A stretch of 64,000 bases of DNA from Trissonchulus latispiculum (lineage: Eukaryota; Nematoda; Enoplea; Enoplida; Ironidae). This document shows, one piece after another, positions 50,264 through 63,452 of the stretch. The translations under genes were made by a program, and so were the position numbers. The stretch covers positions 1 to 64,000 of the forward strand of contig JASAND010019824.1 in NCBI GenBank assembly GCA_030248195.1, written 5' to 3'. Every line of letters starts with the position of its first letter. The stretch's first letter is position 1. The notes under the pieces are model-generated. The model worked only from the letters and a program-made list of their open reading frames with translations. It was not told the DNA's origin and did no database searches.

Positions 50264-50877
50264 GGGTCTTATCTCGATTACCCCCCCCCCAGTACTCAAA
50301 ATCCTTAAAACTTGACCAAATGAGCTAAAATTTGGTGTGGGTATATGTTTTCGACCACCCTGAGTTCAAATATCGCAAAATTTTTCGATTTCGCGAAATT
50401 CGAAACTTTTCGATTTCTAAGGGGGGGATCAAGGGAAACCGAAAAAATTTTTGTCTTCGATTTTGCTGAAAAGATGTATATATATATATATAGGGGTTTT
50501 CCGGGTCGTAGAACACGAATCTGAAGTCCGTTTTTCGATTCAGCTTTTCGTTCGCTCAGTATAAGCTAAAGATTTAAGCTTAAGGTGTAAGCTTTTACTG
50601 AGCGAACGAAAAGCTGAATCGAAAAACGGACTTCAGATTCGTGTTCTACGACCCGGAAAACCCCTATATACATCTTTTCAGCAAAATCTAAGACAAAAAT
50701 TTTTTCGGTTTCCCTTGGCCCCCCCTTAGAAATCGAAAAATTTCGAATTTCGCGAAATCGAAAAATTTTGCGATATTTGAAGTCAGGGTGGTCGAAACCA
50801 TACCCACACCAAATTTTAGCTCATTTGGTCGAGTTTTAAGGATTTTGAGTACTGGGGGGGTAATCGAGATAAGACCC
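50264..50877. mobile_element. Near-perfect 614-bp palindrome with exact 8-bp duplication
   Basis: Starts GGGTCTTATCTCGATTA and ends TAATCGAGATAAGACCC. CAAACATG flanks both sides exactly (50256-50263, 50878-50885). The halves pair to within a few bases of the turn at AAGCTT near 50577. This is the best-preserved copy of the group. It has no coding capacity. Confidence 0.93.
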
Positions 50878-50885
50878 CAAACATG

Positions 50886-52104
50886 TATATGTATATATGT
50901 ATTGTGTGATTATACGCAAACTTTCCTGACGGTATATATTCATTTTTTAAACATTCTGCCAGTTTACCGTTTTGATTTTGACAATTTTTCAATGCTGGCT
51001 TCTGGTAATCTGTCTCACTTTGGAAACACTTTGATAGGTGCATACTATATTGTACAGTAACTGCAACTAACTAGACCTAACATTACGTATATATCTAATT
51101 CACGAATGTATATATAGTTTTGTGAGGAAAAACTAGTTTCATCTATAACAACATATAAGGCGGCTAGAAATTGGAGATTGTAGTACAAAAATGGTCTTCT
51201 TTCGGACAGGGGTCATTTTCTACAGGATTTTCATCAGGGTCAAATAAACTGGTCACTCCATAATAAATAGGTACACAGATACGTACGTATGTAGTAAAGA
51301 TTCCTTCTGTTTAATTTTTGCACAAAGACATTTTTCGACCTCTGCACTGTATTTATTTGAAGATTTTATGATTTCTATAGCCTACGTGAGTATACGTTTG
51401 TGTGGACACACAACCATATAGGATATATATATATATTATATATATATATAATAAATGCGTGTATAATAAGTACGTGTGCATTTTTGAGAGTGGTATACAC
51501 TTAATGAGGGCTGCACAGTGCGTATGGACGGATGGACATTAATATTTTGTGAAGGCCAAAGCTGAAGCGACTTGAGTGACCACTGGTCCCCAATTTTCTC
51601 CCCTTTTTTCTGTCTCCATTTTGATCTAGCCCAAAGCCTTCACTCACAATATTATCAAAACATAACATTAATTTGTGTTTGGGCCCTATAAATATATTTC
51701 CTCCCATTCCATCCATAGTCGTCTAATTTTTAGTGCAGACGCACCTGCCTGCTTAGCCCTCCTCCATTTTCCTATCTATATTTTGGTGGACCCCAAAAGC
51801 TTGCTACTATTGGAAATTGTGTCCGCCTATATGTAAAATTTGGTTTGTCCCAACCAGAATTTTGTGTTCTATGTGTGCGTCGTGTCTGCAGAATTTGTTT
51901 ACTATATTGACAATATTCGTTTGACGACCTACGTACCCTACGCCTGAGCTGTTTTTTCTTCTGGGATCTCTTTGCTACCGTGGATGGATACAATGACAAG
52001 GTATATATATAATCGCCTGTTTAGATGTTTTTTCTTTACATTATTCACGGCTTGAAATAATCCCTGATATGAACGCATATTGCATATATACGTAGATTAG
52101 GTAT
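50886..52104. other. Gene-free stretch
   Basis: AT-rich single-copy DNA with a TA run at 51421-51452. A minus-strand frame at 51501-51716 has no recognisable domain. No supported gene. Confidence 0.5.
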
Positions 52105-52112
52105 GCAGATAT

Positions 52113-52751
52113 GGGTCTTTCCCATTATCCCCCCCATAGCTTCGTAGAAGTACTGAAGATGCACACTTTGACGGATTGAGTTGAAATTTGGTAGGGGTAG
52201 TTTTTCGGACCTGCTGATTTCAAAGATGCAAAAATTTTAAAATTTAAAAAATTTTTAAAAATTTTAAAATTTTAGTTTGGTAAGGGGGGGGACCAAGAGG
52301 AACCAAAAAATATTTCGTCTTCGATTTTGCTGAAAAGATGTATATAGGGGTTTTCGGGGTCGTAGAACACGAATTTGAAATCCTTTTTCGATCCAGCTTT
52401 TCGTTAGCTCAGGCTAAGCTTACATCTTAAGCTTAGAACTTTAGCTTATATTGAGCTAACAAAAAGCTGGATCGAAAAACGGATTTCAGATTAGTGTTCT
52501 ACGACCCCGAAAACCCCTATATGCATCTTTTCAGCAAAATCGAAGACGAAAAATTTTTTGGTTCCTCTTGGTCCCCCCTTACCAAACTAAAATTTTAAAA
52601 TCTTTAAAAAATTTTTTAAATTTTAAAATTTTTGCATTTTTGAAATCAGCAGGTCCGAAAACCTACCCCTACCAAATTTCAACTCAATCCGTCAAAGTGT
52701 GCATCTTCAGTACTTCTACGAAGCTGTGGGGGGGGATAATGGGAAAGACCC
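52113..52751. mobile_element. Sister palindrome family, exact 8-bp duplication
   Basis: Starts GGGTCTTTCCCATTATCC and ends GGATAATGGGAAAGACCC. GCAGATAT flanks both sides exactly (52105-52112, 52752-52759). The apex shares the GTAGAACACGAAT and GTTAGCTCA blocks with the GGGTCTTATC copies, but the outer arms differ (TGAAGATGCACACTTTGACG). It looks like the same core with exchanged arms. Confidence 0.9.
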
Positions 52752-52762
52752 GCAGATATTTG

Positions 52763-53308
52763 GGGTCTTATCTCGATTACCCTCCCCCACCACTCAAAAT
52801 CCTTAAAACTTGACCAAATGAGCTACAATTATGTAGGTGTGGGTATGTTTTCGATTACGCTGAGTTCAAATATCGCCAAGTTTTTCGATTTCGCGAAATT
52901 AGTTTTTTCGATTTCTACGGGAGGACCAAGGGAAACCGAAAAATTTTTTGTTTTCGATTTTGCTGAACAGTTGCATAGAAAGGTTTTCGGGTCGTAGAAC
53001 ACGCCTATCTGAAATCCGCTTTTCTTTTCAGCATTTCGTTACTCAGTATATATGTATTAGCTAACAGCTTACGCGTATAGTGAGCTAACGGAAAGTAAAT
53101 CCAAAAACTGACTTCAGATGCGTGTCCTGTATACAACTTTTTCAAAACAAACTTTTTGCGTTTCCCTTGGTGTCGAAAAAATTCAGTTTAGCTGAATCGA
53201 AAAAACTGAACTCAGCGTGGTCGAAAACATACCCATAACCCCAAATTTTAGCTCATTTGATCAAGTTTTAGGGATTTTAAGCGGTGGGGAACTAATCGAG
53301 ACAAGACC
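52763..53308. mobile_element. Eroded GGGTCTTATC palindrome beside the previous one
   Basis: Starts GGGTCTTATCTCGATTA; the right end is eroded to CGAGACAAGACCG. No 8-bp duplication remains. It begins 11 bp after the neighbouring palindrome ends. The right arm has lost several blocks. Confidence 0.75.
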
Positions 53309-54215
53309 GTGAAGAGGAAGTTCCTTGTAGCGGTCGGTCATATGACTCTGCTAGATAGGTAGATACTTAAGGAAATCTGACGCTTTACGTAGAGAGGATT
53401 ACTCTTTTCAAAGTTAGGTAGCAGAAGTACGTAGGTGTGTATACCTTTTTTTAGACGGATATGTACTCATGTGATTGTGCAGCTATTCTATATTCATTAT
53501 ATATGAGTTACGCACATATGATGGATATATATCCATCATTAGCTAGGTTAGCTAACAGTTATATACTTACTGTGCATATAATATACCACAATGAGGAACA
53601 CAGAAGCTCACAAACTTGTTTCTGATTCTTTCCTTCTCCCATCTCCCCTCTTTCCGTCGCTTTTTTCCATTTCATTCTACGTAGCCAGCTTGTCTATATT
53701 TTTCCCTTCTATAGTGTTCTCATATTATGTATATACGTATATGTGAGCATATGTATATATACGTACTGTGTGTGTGTAGAATAATATATGATACACATAA
53801 AATGCATGCATATATGAGTTGTCTCTCTCTTTCACCCTGGTAAAGCATTTGGTTCTGTGTGGTTCTCCCCCCCCCCTTTCTGCCGTTGGAAATTTTTTAT
53901 AGATTTTTTGTCTTCTAGGGATATCCATACACAGTGGTGAGTGTAGTCATTTTTTCTGCGCTCTCCCTCGTAAAAGTACTCGTATGTAGCCGTCATGTGC
54001 CATGCTCGTGTTTTGTGCTTAAGCTGGCTCTGTTGTAGCACATATATATATAGGCGCCTCAGCCTTAGCTTTTTATCTGGCTTGATTCAGCTCATCTCAT
54101 CTGCCCTCTTTTCAGCGTTTACTGTAGTGGCTAGGCTAGATAATTATCATTTTTCTGAGTTGAGATACAGTTTTTGATGTATGAATAGATATGGCTATTT
54201 TTCATAGTCAGTTGA

Positions 54216-54265
<50 letters not shown>

Positions 54266-55239
54266 GAGTACGTATATATATATGTATACGTATTATACAT
54301 GTATATATATAGTAGGGAATGGTTTTTGGTTTGGTTCTCTTCTTTCCATTTTTGGGATAGCAGGCAACAGATGGTCTAAGCTTTTTAAACTGTTTTTAAG
54401 TACGTATAATGCTGACAGAAAGATTAAAATGCCAGTTTGTATTATGAAAACTGTTTTTCAAAAAATTCATATAATTTTTAGTGGTTCTAAAGTCCTCCAA
54501 TACGTGTGTGTTTGTGTTTAGGAGTAAAAGATGGAATGCACAATTTTCTTCGAACCCTACTACAATTACAAGGTGTATGCAGGTTTTCTCTTCAAGACGC
54601 TTTTTTGCAAACCTCTCTATATATATGCAATGGCTTTTTATAACGCTCTTTTTTGTTCATCCTAACCTTGTAGTTTATATTATTTTGTTTTTCGTGATCA
54701 AATACCGGATTTCCCAAATTCCGCTGCTTTTCTGCATTTCCTCAAATTGCGATGGCCCATTAGGTTTTTTGTAAACCTTTTGCGAATTAAAAAAAATTAT
54801 ATATATGCTTGCTTTCCTTTAGTTTTCTCCATATCACCAAATTCTTCTCCATACAATTACATTCGTATATAACAAATTTTAATTAACACAGACATCACCC
54901 TCCCTTAGCTCAGTCTTAGAATGCTCTCTGCAGCAAGCTCGAATTCTGATTCCGACCAACTTGAGCTTAGATTTTCATTATTTTTCTTCATTTGTAAATA
55001 TTTCCTTCACGATATTGTTTATATATATATATATATAATGGACAGACAGACAGACAGTGTGTATATTGCTGAAAATGTATATATATATATAACGTCGATA
55101 ATCCCACGAACAAAACATTTTACTAGTCAAGCAAGGTTTGCAACAACGTCGAAAAAACTGTTCAGATATACACTTAATTTATTTTCTCTGTGTGTGTGTG
55201 TGTGTGTTAACTTATACCCTGTTTGTTTCTTTGTTGCAG
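53309..55239 (+). other. Sequence upstream of the hb coding exon (intron), ending in its splice acceptor
   Basis: AT-rich DNA with (TA)n at 54211-54263, a short TA run at 55021-55036 and a GT run at 55189-55206. It ends in a pyrimidine-rich acceptor (TTTGTTTCTTTGTTGCAG, last base 55239). Frames up to 115 codons here are low-complexity and not supported as genes. I could not identify a promoter. Confidence 0.6.
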
Positions 55240-55302
55240 GTCTAATCTGTGGAGGTTTGATGCCATAACTACCTCATCATATCTGCATTTAATTCAGGGA
55301 TC
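55240..55302 (+). promoter_or_regulatory. hb 5' leader segment with a two-codon upstream ORF
   Basis: Between the acceptor and the start codon lies ATG CCA TAA at 55260-55268, an upstream ORF of two codons with T at -3 (weak context). A TGA at 55258-55260 is in frame with the main ATG, so no longer N-terminus is possible within this exon. The main ATG at 55303 has A at -3, a good start context. Confidence 0.7.
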
Positions 55303-58300
55303 ATGTCCTCATCTCACTATGAGAATGTCGTGGAGAGTGGGGGAAAGGTCCCCAGTTGGCCCAGTCTAAGGAATTCCTTTCAGGCCCCTCCACCTCCACC
55401 TCCCGGGTCCTATAACGGTTTTCATCTGAGCGGGCCACCGTCCTCCTCTAGTCAGCCCCCAGGCCCAGGTCCGGGACTTCAGGGACCATCTCCGCATCTG
55501 CATTCCGGCGGGGGACCGTCCTATCCTCACCACCACCACCACCACCAGCTGAACGGTGTGAGCCAGGCAGCGGCGGCCGCAGCAGCTGCAGCGGGCTTCA
55601 TTGGGACAGGTGGCGGACCGGGAGCGACGGGCGTTGTTCAGGACACCTGGCAGTCTCTCCCCCTGAGCGCCGCCGCCTTCAACTGGGACAACGAGTCCGC
55701 CCGGGCCGTTCGAGCCGCTGTGGCAGTCAACGCGGCCAACTACCTCAACTGTGCCACCTTTGCTACCTCCGGAGGACCTCCTACCCTTTCCAATCATCAT
55801 CAGCACCATCAGCAACAGCAGCAGCAACAGCAAATTATGAACTCTGCCAGACTCGGGGACCATCACCATATCTCGCCTCGTGGCGGGGCCACGGGAGGGC
55901 CGTCAGGGGGCGGCCCACAACTGTTGCATCACTGGTCCCCCGGGCGGACACCGGGCCATCAGCCACAGGCGTCACCGATTGCTGCCGGACTGGGACTGCA
56001 TCTGTCGCCGGCAGCCGATGACGGGAGGTCGGGGGCCGTCTCCTCATCAGCGTCGAAACTTCCGCCGCCCGCCTCGCCTCGACATCAGGGTCTGCGACTG
56101 CCCACGGCCAACAATCTTGGCTCACCAGGGGCCGGTGCGGGGGGCGATCTGCCCAGCATGCTGGATCGCTACGTCGGAGGTTCCGGTCTACATCCGGCAC
56201 TCACCTCCCCAGGGGCCGGTACCCCACTCCCGGCAGCCAACAAACTGTTGACTCCCCGACCCTCGCCCGGCTCTGGGGGAGCCGCTGGAGGACATCTGGG
56301 ACATCATGGTGGTGGCGGCGGTCTGCCACAACTGTTCTCCGCCCTGGAATCCCCCCCGTCGGCTCCCCCCTCCCAGCTCCACCTACCCTCTCCCTCAGCC
56401 TCCTCAAATCAAACGACTCCTCATCATCCAAATCTCCCGTCTACCGTGCCCGCCTCTTCTTCGTCTGCTTCTTCGTCCGATTTGGCTTCAAAACCATCTC
56501 AGGAATTCATGACTCGCTATTCCTCTAGTCTCGAGCTTAGCCTTCCACCGCTGTCCAGCGGTGGCGGCGGTTCTGGTGGCGGTCTGGCAACGCTGGCTGC
56601 GGCTTCTGCGGCTGCAGCCACTCTTGGCGCCACCGGAGCGCCGCCCAAGAACGGACCCCTGCCTTCGCCCTCAGGCAACGGGGCCTACTCAGGATCGGCT
56701 CTGCTACAGTCATCACTGGATTCTTCAGGGCCTGGAGATGGTTTAGCCGGGGGGCCCGCTGCCGCCCTCCTGTCTCCCAGTAAACTGGCCCCTCATACCC
56801 CGATTGCTCAACGGATCACGCCTTCTTCTGTTTCTGGTTCGTCTGCTTCGTCTGGTCACGGGATTGTCGGGTCCTCCTCAGCCTTCACTCCACTCAGCAT
56901 CACGCCTGTCCTGGTCACCTCCTCCTCCGCCGCCTGTTCTGCCAGCGCGGGGACACCTGGCGGGGCCGTCGCTGCTCCGAACAGCTGTCCTTCCTCAAAG
57001 CCTCCTGCCTTCTGCTCACCGTCCTCAGCCGGAGGTGCCTTCAGTAGTCCTCGGACCTCCGCCGGCACCAATCACAATCACAGTGCTAGTCTGATCAGTG
57101 AAGTGGAACGACGCATTCAGATGCTGGAGGCTATGGATACGACCCCTGGGACGGGGCGGATCTCCCCTCACTATCAGCAGATCTCTCCACCGGCCGCCAA
57201 TGGACCTGAAGAGCTTGACGAAGGAGAAGGGGGCCATCCTAAGCTTAATGGTGGTCTTCTGGTGTCGTCGACGGCGGAAGAGGGCGGTAAACCGTTGGCG
57301 ACGGCTTCCGCTGCTGAGTCCATGGAAGTGGTGAGCACAACGAGGAGGAGCAGCAGCACAGCTGGAGATCACCATCTGGATCGCCGTCCCAAGTCTGCCC
57401 TAAACGGGGGTCCGGAGGAGCCAATGGATCAGCAACAGCACGGCGGCTATGACCTGGTCCCTCCCGGTCGGGTGAAACAGGAACCAGGCATTGCCATGGA
57501 AGAGGAGGTGGAGCAGGAGCAGGAGGAGAGGAGCAACGGATGCGGGAGTCTCCTGGGGAGCCCCTCAGGCGCCGTTTCGCTGGCCTCCCTATCCAGTGCC
57601 AGCCTGGAATATATTCGGAATCTGGAGGCGGCCAAACGTCTAGAGGCCAAGATTGCCAACGAACAGCATCGAGCCCCGCCCCCCAAACGAGCCTCTGTGG
57701 TGACTCTGGCTAGTGCGGCGGCGGCGGCGGGGGCAACGGGAAGTCCCTCTAATCTGATGGCTGCCGCTGAAGCACTCCAGCAGGCCTCCATGGTGGGCCC
57801 TGGGGCTCGCTCCGGGTCTGGATCTCTTCTGCCGCCTGCCCTGGTCCAGGAGTCTCCCACCTCCTCTTCCTCACTTCTGATGACCAGTCACCAGGAACTG
57901 GGAAATCATCAGCATCATCATCATTCTCAGCATCACTCTGGGCTCCTGACCTCAGGCGGGGTCAGCCTGGGGACAGCTCTGGGTATGAACTCTCAGGTCT
58001 CAGGAATCAGCAACATTGCCAGTACCTCAGCCTCGGGGGGTTCGGGTATCTCACAGCTCCAGCTGACGGCTCTCTCTGCCTTTCAGTCCCCGCCGCTCCC
58101 CGCCTCCACCTCCTCCTCCGCCGGGTCCACGCCGACCGGAGGAGCCCCGCCTCCCGCCGGCTTCCCGTCCCACTTTCCGTCCCTCAGCTCTGGGCTGTCC
58201 GGGTCAGGCGCCCTGGGCGGACCCTCCACCGGGGGCATGCATCGTTGTGATATCTGTGGCTTTGAGTGCGCCTCCAAGTTTCACTTCAACTCCCACATGA

Positions 58301-61300
58301 ACACCCATTCGGACCATAAGTGTGACTACTGTGACTACACCTCTCGCACCGAGGGCCGGCTGAAACGTCACATGAAAGACTTTCACACGCATCCGATGCC
58401 GTCGATGGCACAGCGAGGGGCGACCGGGGCCCCCGACTCGAGCGGGGACGCGTCCCTTCTGGACACTTCTCGGGACGATCTGACCACACCCAATTCTGTG
58501 GAGGAGGAGATTGAGCAGCATCTCCAGATTGCCACGGCAGCGGCCCAGGAAGTGCCGCTCCTGTCCAGCGCGGAGGGCGGGCCGGCCAACGGGACGGCCC
58601 TGGTGGCCAAGCCCAAGACCCACAAGTGCAAAAAGTGTGGTCATGTGTCCCGGAGCAAGAAGGAGAGCTGGGACCATGCCACCACCCATATCAAGCATGA
58701 GAAGATCCTACGCTGTACCAAGTGCCCCTTTGTGACCGAGTATAAGCACCATCTGGAGTACCATCTGCGGAACCACTTCAACTCCAAGCCGTTCAAGTGT
58801 ACCAAGTGCAACTACACCTGCGTCAACAAGTCCATGCTCAACTCCCACATGAAGAGTCATTCCAGTTTCTATCAGTATCGCTGCGCGGACTGTACCTATG
58901 CCACCAAGTACTGTCACAGTCTCAAACTTCATCTGCGCAAGTACAACCACTCCCCGGCCTCTGTGGTCAGTCCGGACGGCACCACCATCGATGCCCATGC
59001 CATCGATGTCTATGGGAATCGCCGGGGCCCCCGACCAAAGCGCCTCTCCGAGTCGTCGGGTGGCGGCGGGCCGTCCATGGGATTTCTGGGAGACGGTGGA
59101 GACTCCTGCTCCGGCAGTGGTCTGGGCGGCTCCTCCAACGGCACGCCCACCTCTGCCCACCTGCATCGACGCCCTGGGATGCCCTTCTCCACCATTGATC
59201 TGCTGCATAGCAGTCTGCTGAACAGTGTGGGTCTGGAAGGCCTACTGGACACCCCGCCGCCTGGCTCCAGTCTGAAGCTGGGGGGTCCTGGAGTTGCAGG
59301 GGCGGCCCCGTCCGGTCTGGGCCGGCCGGCCAATCAGCTGCAGCTGCCCACGGTGAGCAGTCTCAGTGCCCTGGCCGGGGCTGGCTCGGGGTCCCATCTG
59401 CAGAGCCCGCCAGACTCCGGGAGCCAGGCGCTCCAGCAGTGCTGCGTCTGCTATCGCCCCTGTCGATCCAAGGAGGAATCCATCTCCCATCTGATCAGTG
59501 ATCATCCGGATGTGCTGAGTCGAATCAGTCGAGAGCTGGGCGCCCGCAACGCCCTGGGGCTCAGTCCCACGACGGGGGGCGCTGCCCCCTCCATTTCCTC
59601 CTACCTGGACGGACTGAATCATCACCCGCAGCCGCAACCGCAGCACCTCGGTGGACTGGGTCATCTGGGCGGTGACCATTCATCCCCGCCGGGGATGGAG
59701 CCTCATGCAGCCGGCGGCGGCCGGGATCTGATACAGCGACTGATTGCAGCAATGCAACAGCAACAACAGCAGCAACATCTCAGCTCAGCCTCCCTGACAC
59801 CGCCGATGAGCAGCTCCATCGAGGCCACCCTCAATGCCATGATGGAGAACTCATCCCTGCTGACGACGGCTGGGGTTGGCGCCGGTGGCGGTCTGAGTTC
59901 CAGTTCTGAGTCGGCCACCTCCACACCGCAGCAGGACGTCACCGACACTGTCGGAGGCACCATCTCCAGCGCTCCCGGGCCCGCGTCCAGCGGCATCGGC
60001 GCCCTGCCCGCGGCCTCCATCCTCAACTATCCTCGCTCTCAGTCGGAGAATCTGGACATCTCCGGATCGCTGGCCTTGGCTCGTCGTCGCAAAGAGTCTG
60101 ACCTCCTGGCCTCTCAGGGAAACAGTCCGGCCCCGCTCCTGGGCGCTGGGGCTTCCGGAGACAATCTCTCCTCCCGGCATTCCGGCTCGCCGGCCTCCGG
60201 TCTGACCAAGTCGCCCTGTTCTGGCGGCGGAAAGTCTGGAGACGAGGGGACTGGCGGTGATCAGGGCTCGTCCTCCTCCTCGGGTGGCTCGAGTCGCCGA
60301 AAGGGCAAGGCGCCCAATCGTCTGGATCGAATTGCCTGGATGCTGCAGCGGACTCAGAACCATGCTGGGGGCTCTTCAGGGTCTGGTCGGAGCGCTTCCT
60401 TTCCGCCGCGGGCCAACAGTCAGGAGCCTCAGGGCTCCACCTCCTCCCGCGGGGGCGATGGGCACTCGGAGGAACGGGCCACGTCCACGCCCAGCCCCGT
60501 CCTGAACAACATGGAGACCCTGGAAGGCGGACCCATCTATGAGACTATCAGTCCCATTACTACCTCTCAAGGTTGGTTGTTTTAAAAACTTTAATTTTAA
60601 CTTGATTTTAAGGTCTGTATTTCAATGTCCATGTATTTTCTAGTGGCTTTGTTAAACGCTTAAAGCTTACATTCCAATCAAAGCAGACATGATTTTCAAT
60701 TGTTGCGGCTATGTTTGTAAACATTGCTAAAATCGCTAAAAATGACTAATTTTAAGTGGTTTGTAGGCTAGAATAGGGAAAACGTCGTAGAAGCACCGAG
60801 GAAACGGCAAAACTATTTGAATATTTTGGGTTAAAATGGTAAAATTTGGCAATTTTTGGGGTTGGGGGAGAGGTCAAAATTTATGGGGGCATTTCATTGG
60901 AGCCCCCCCTCCAAAGGTGGACAAGGGGGGGAAGGGGGGAATTCCCCCCCCTCGGCGATGTCGTCCACAAGGGGTCGCGAAATTGCTCCCACAAGGGGTA
61001 AGAAAGTTGGCCACAAGAGGTAAGACAAAAAATAGGTATTACGGGCTAAAATTTCCAAAAATTTTCCGGCTTCGCCGAATTTTTTCACGTAAAATCACTT
61101 GTTTTGCTAAAAAAGCTCCGAAAAACGTGTTTTGGCTAAAAAATCGCTGTTTTTTGTTAAATATCTCAAAAATAGCTTAAAACTCGCTTTCAAAGGTACC
61201 CCTACCCCTAAGAAAAATCGCTCTCACAAGGGGTACCCAAATTTGCTTCTTCAAGGGTCAGTGAAATTTGACCTCCCGTTCAGGCATGCCCCCTTCCCCT

Positions 61301-62033
61301 AGTAAAGGTAAGCCAGGTTTTTCTCTTTCCGCTGGTTACAAAACCATCTAGATAGATTTAGCATAAATTTCAGTCATGGCTATTTTGATTTTACTATTTG
61401 AACACTTATTCAACGTTTCCTATCACAGTTGTTCTTATTTCAGATTCGGTCATAACCTCTCTGGACAGTGGTTCTCCCATGAGCACGACAGGGACCGGCG
61501 GCGCCGCGGCCTGTGGCGGGGGACCGTCTCAGTATCGATCCGGAAGTGTGCCACTCTTGAGCTCGATGACAGCCACCACCGATGGACAACCGGCGGCTGC
61601 GGCAACTCGTACCCCCTCAGCGCCCGCGGAGCTCCCCTGGGGACTCCGGGGAATGGAGGGGGCGCCTCCATCTACCCTCCACCCCTCCGGGGATGAGGAG
61701 GAGGAGGGGGAAGTGAGCGGGGGCGCAGAGGAGGAGCCTCCTCCCCCCAGGACGGCCTGTGATCCGAGTCTCCCGCCCTGTCGCCACCTGGAAGAGTGCC
61801 AGGAGTGCCGGGGGCGCCATCAGGTCTCGACTGCCCCTGCTCCACCGCCGCGCCTCCCCCTCCGGGGGGAGCATCGCTGTGAGCATTGTGGGATCAGTTT
61901 CGAGAATCACATCATGCATACCATTCATGCTAGTCACCACAGTGAGGGCAATCCACTGCACTGCATTGTGTGCAAGATGGACTGTCGCGACCCTGTGGAC
62001 TTCTATGTACACTTCTATGCTCAGCATAAGTGA
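55303..62033 (+). CDS. hb: Hunchback zinc-finger transcription factor (join 55303-60571, 61444-62033)
   Basis: 1952-aa nuclear C2H2 transcription factor, orthologous to Drosophila Hunchback, a gap-gene and neuroblast-timing repressor/activator. Nine CX2CX12HX3-5H fingers are visible: two N-terminal (980-1002, 1005-1028), the four middle DNA-binding fingers (1107-1129, 1136-1158, 1164-1186, 1192-1216), one extra (1380-1401) and the two C-terminal dimerisation-type fingers (1902-1922, 1930-1951). After the middle block comes the basic box [13 protein letters not shown] (1235-1247); [13 protein letters not shown] begins near 1665. VKQE at 724-727 fits a SUMO-acceptor consensus. The rest is low-complexity S/G/A/P with His (76-81), Ala (about 88-96) and Gln (170-177, 1485-1491) runs. 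It is about 2.5 times the length of the fly protein (758 aa). Family identity is secure; the exact splice and the absence of other coding exons are inferred. Confidence 0.95.
60572..61443 (+). other. hb coding intron, phase 1
   Basis: The donor is CTCAAG|GTTGGT, a weak match to GTRAGT; the acceptor is GTTCTTATTTCAG. Joining 60571 to 61444 restores a GAT codon and keeps the frame into the C-terminal fingers. The intron carries G/C runs and a CGGC-TTC-GCCG hairpin with a T run (about 61066-61084), the module also seen in several mobile elements, so an old insertion of about 450 bp (60836-61310) is likely. Reading through the donor adds GWLF and stops at 60585. Confidence 0.85.
61444..62033 (+). 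CDS. hb: hb final coding exon, C-terminal zinc-finger pair
   Basis: Encodes 196 residues from the split GAT codon to TGA at 62031-62033. It opens with a low-complexity S/T/G/A/P segment, then an acidic run ([11 protein letters not shown]), then the two Hunchback-type C-terminal fingers: C1902, C1905, H1918, H1922 and C1930, C1933, H1946, H1951, ending one residue after the last histidine. In Hunchback and Ikaros proteins this pair mediates protein-protein contact rather than DNA binding. In Drosophila it lies in the same exon as the rest; here a separate exon makes it removable by intron retention. Confidence 0.93.
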
Positions 62034-62521
62034 TTACGTAGCCGATTAGCGGATTGTCCGATATGATCGATTCATATGGATTAGTCATATAGGTAACTTT
62101 AACTTACTGCGCATATATATATATATACGTACGTAGTTTGTGTTACTGGATGTAAGACACAGTAGATGTGACGGCTGTTGTTTGATGCTTAAGCTCCGGC
62201 ATAAATCTTCCGAAACCGGTGTAGGGGTATTAAATCTGTAATTTGAATTGGGCGAATAGGCTACGCATTATGAATGCATAATGTACCAAAAGTCATCTTG
62301 TGGCAATGATCTGGTAATGAACCAAGTTGAGAGACTATATTGAAAGCTCTAGTGGCATATAGTAAAGCTGAGATCGAAGCCCGTTGAATAGATTCGCGTG
62401 GTATTGGGAAGATTTTCCTGAAGATTTCATTATTGCTCCAGGAAAATCTGAGAAAGCAGAAAATCTAATTTGGTCTTTGTCTAAAAGTTTGGCTACGAAG
62501 AACAATACTTGGATTTCTTAT

Positions 62522-62529
62522 TTGTATAT
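62522..62529 (+). promoter_or_regulatory. Pumilio-type site 1 (TGTATATA)
   Basis: Perfect UGUANAUA. TGTATATA is frequent in this TA-rich window, so on its own this site is weak evidence. Confidence 0.35.
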
Positions 62530-62821
62530 ACATTTTGTATACAGTTATGCTGTCCAGTTTTTTGATTTTTCAGATTTGCAAAGAATCTTTCTCCTATTCC
62601 TATTCCTTACGGTAATCTGCCATCTTCAGCTCATGGTACTACACTATCTCATTTACATTATTCTTAGTCTCTCTACTGTGGACTATTTTCTTGAGGATGT
62701 GAACCACCCTGCAGTTTATCCAGAAATATCATTATTTCTGTCATATACAGAAGCCTGAATCCATACAACTCAGTTTCCCCCCCCCCTGGTACCCTCCTCA
62801 GCTCGTTGCTTTTCTGCTTCT

Positions 62822-62829
62822 TGTACATA
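62822..62829 (+). promoter_or_regulatory. Pumilio-type site 2 (TGTACATA)
   Basis: Perfect UGUANAUA with C at N, a form less expected from the TA background. Confidence 0.45.
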
Positions 62830-63161
62830 ATTTCTAATTATTTCTTTATTATGAATTCTATATTCTATGAACACTTCCCCCTCCTCCAGAACGTGGCCCT
62901 TCCCCCCCCCCACCGCCCTTTCATGATGGTAATCAGCTTTCTGTGTTTTTGCTGTTGTTTATGGCTCGCTATTGTGTGGGAATTAATCCGTTTTGATTGT
63001 ATGTATGCATCGGATTGGAGTTGTTTTGCAGCCCCCCCCCTCCCGACTCCTTCGTATCATTTCTACTATACATTCTATAGGACGACCTATAGCTGTAGTA
63101 TATAGTTTATGGTATTAATTTTTGTCCACTGTTTTTGACTGTATGTATAATGTTTTGCTTT

Positions 63162-63175
63162 GTTGTTTGTACATA
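63162..63175 (+). promoter_or_regulatory. GTTGT plus Pumilio-type site 3
   Basis: GTTGT (63162-63166) is followed one base later by TGTACATA (63168-63175). In the fly hb 3'UTR, Nanos response elements pair a GUUGU box with a Pumilio core. Spacing here is tighter than in the fly element, so homology is uncertain. Confidence 0.5.
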
Positions 63176-63437
63176 GAGTCTATTTTTGTTCAAATGATTG
63201 GTATTGTATTTGTACGACTGTTTTTTTATTTATGACCGTATCTACCTTCCTCTTATCACAGTGTAATTTTTTGTTCTAGTAGTTTCTTCTTCTTCTATAA
63301 GTAGGCTTTGTACTATATTTCTGTGACATATATATATACTCACTATATTTGCTTCTACGTACCTCATTCGGCATAGCTTTTATTTTTGTCTTCTTTTGGG
63401 GTGGGAATACTTCTGGTTATCCTAGGTTTTAATCTTT

Positions 63438-63444
63438 CTACCTC
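63438..63444 (+). promoter_or_regulatory. let-7 seed match (CTACCTC)
   Basis: Exact complement of let-7 bases 2-8, three nt before the poly(A) signal. let-7 regulation of hunchback homologues (hbl-1 in C. elegans) is established. A single 7-mer can occur by chance in a 1.4-kb UTR. Confidence 0.4.
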
Positions 63445-63446
63445 CT

Positions 63447-63452
63447 AATAAA
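63447..63452 (+). terminator. Probable hb poly(A) signal AATAAA
   Basis: Canonical hexamer followed by a GT-rich stretch (TTGGTGTTC), as expected downstream of a cleavage site near 63465-63475. Confidence 0.55.
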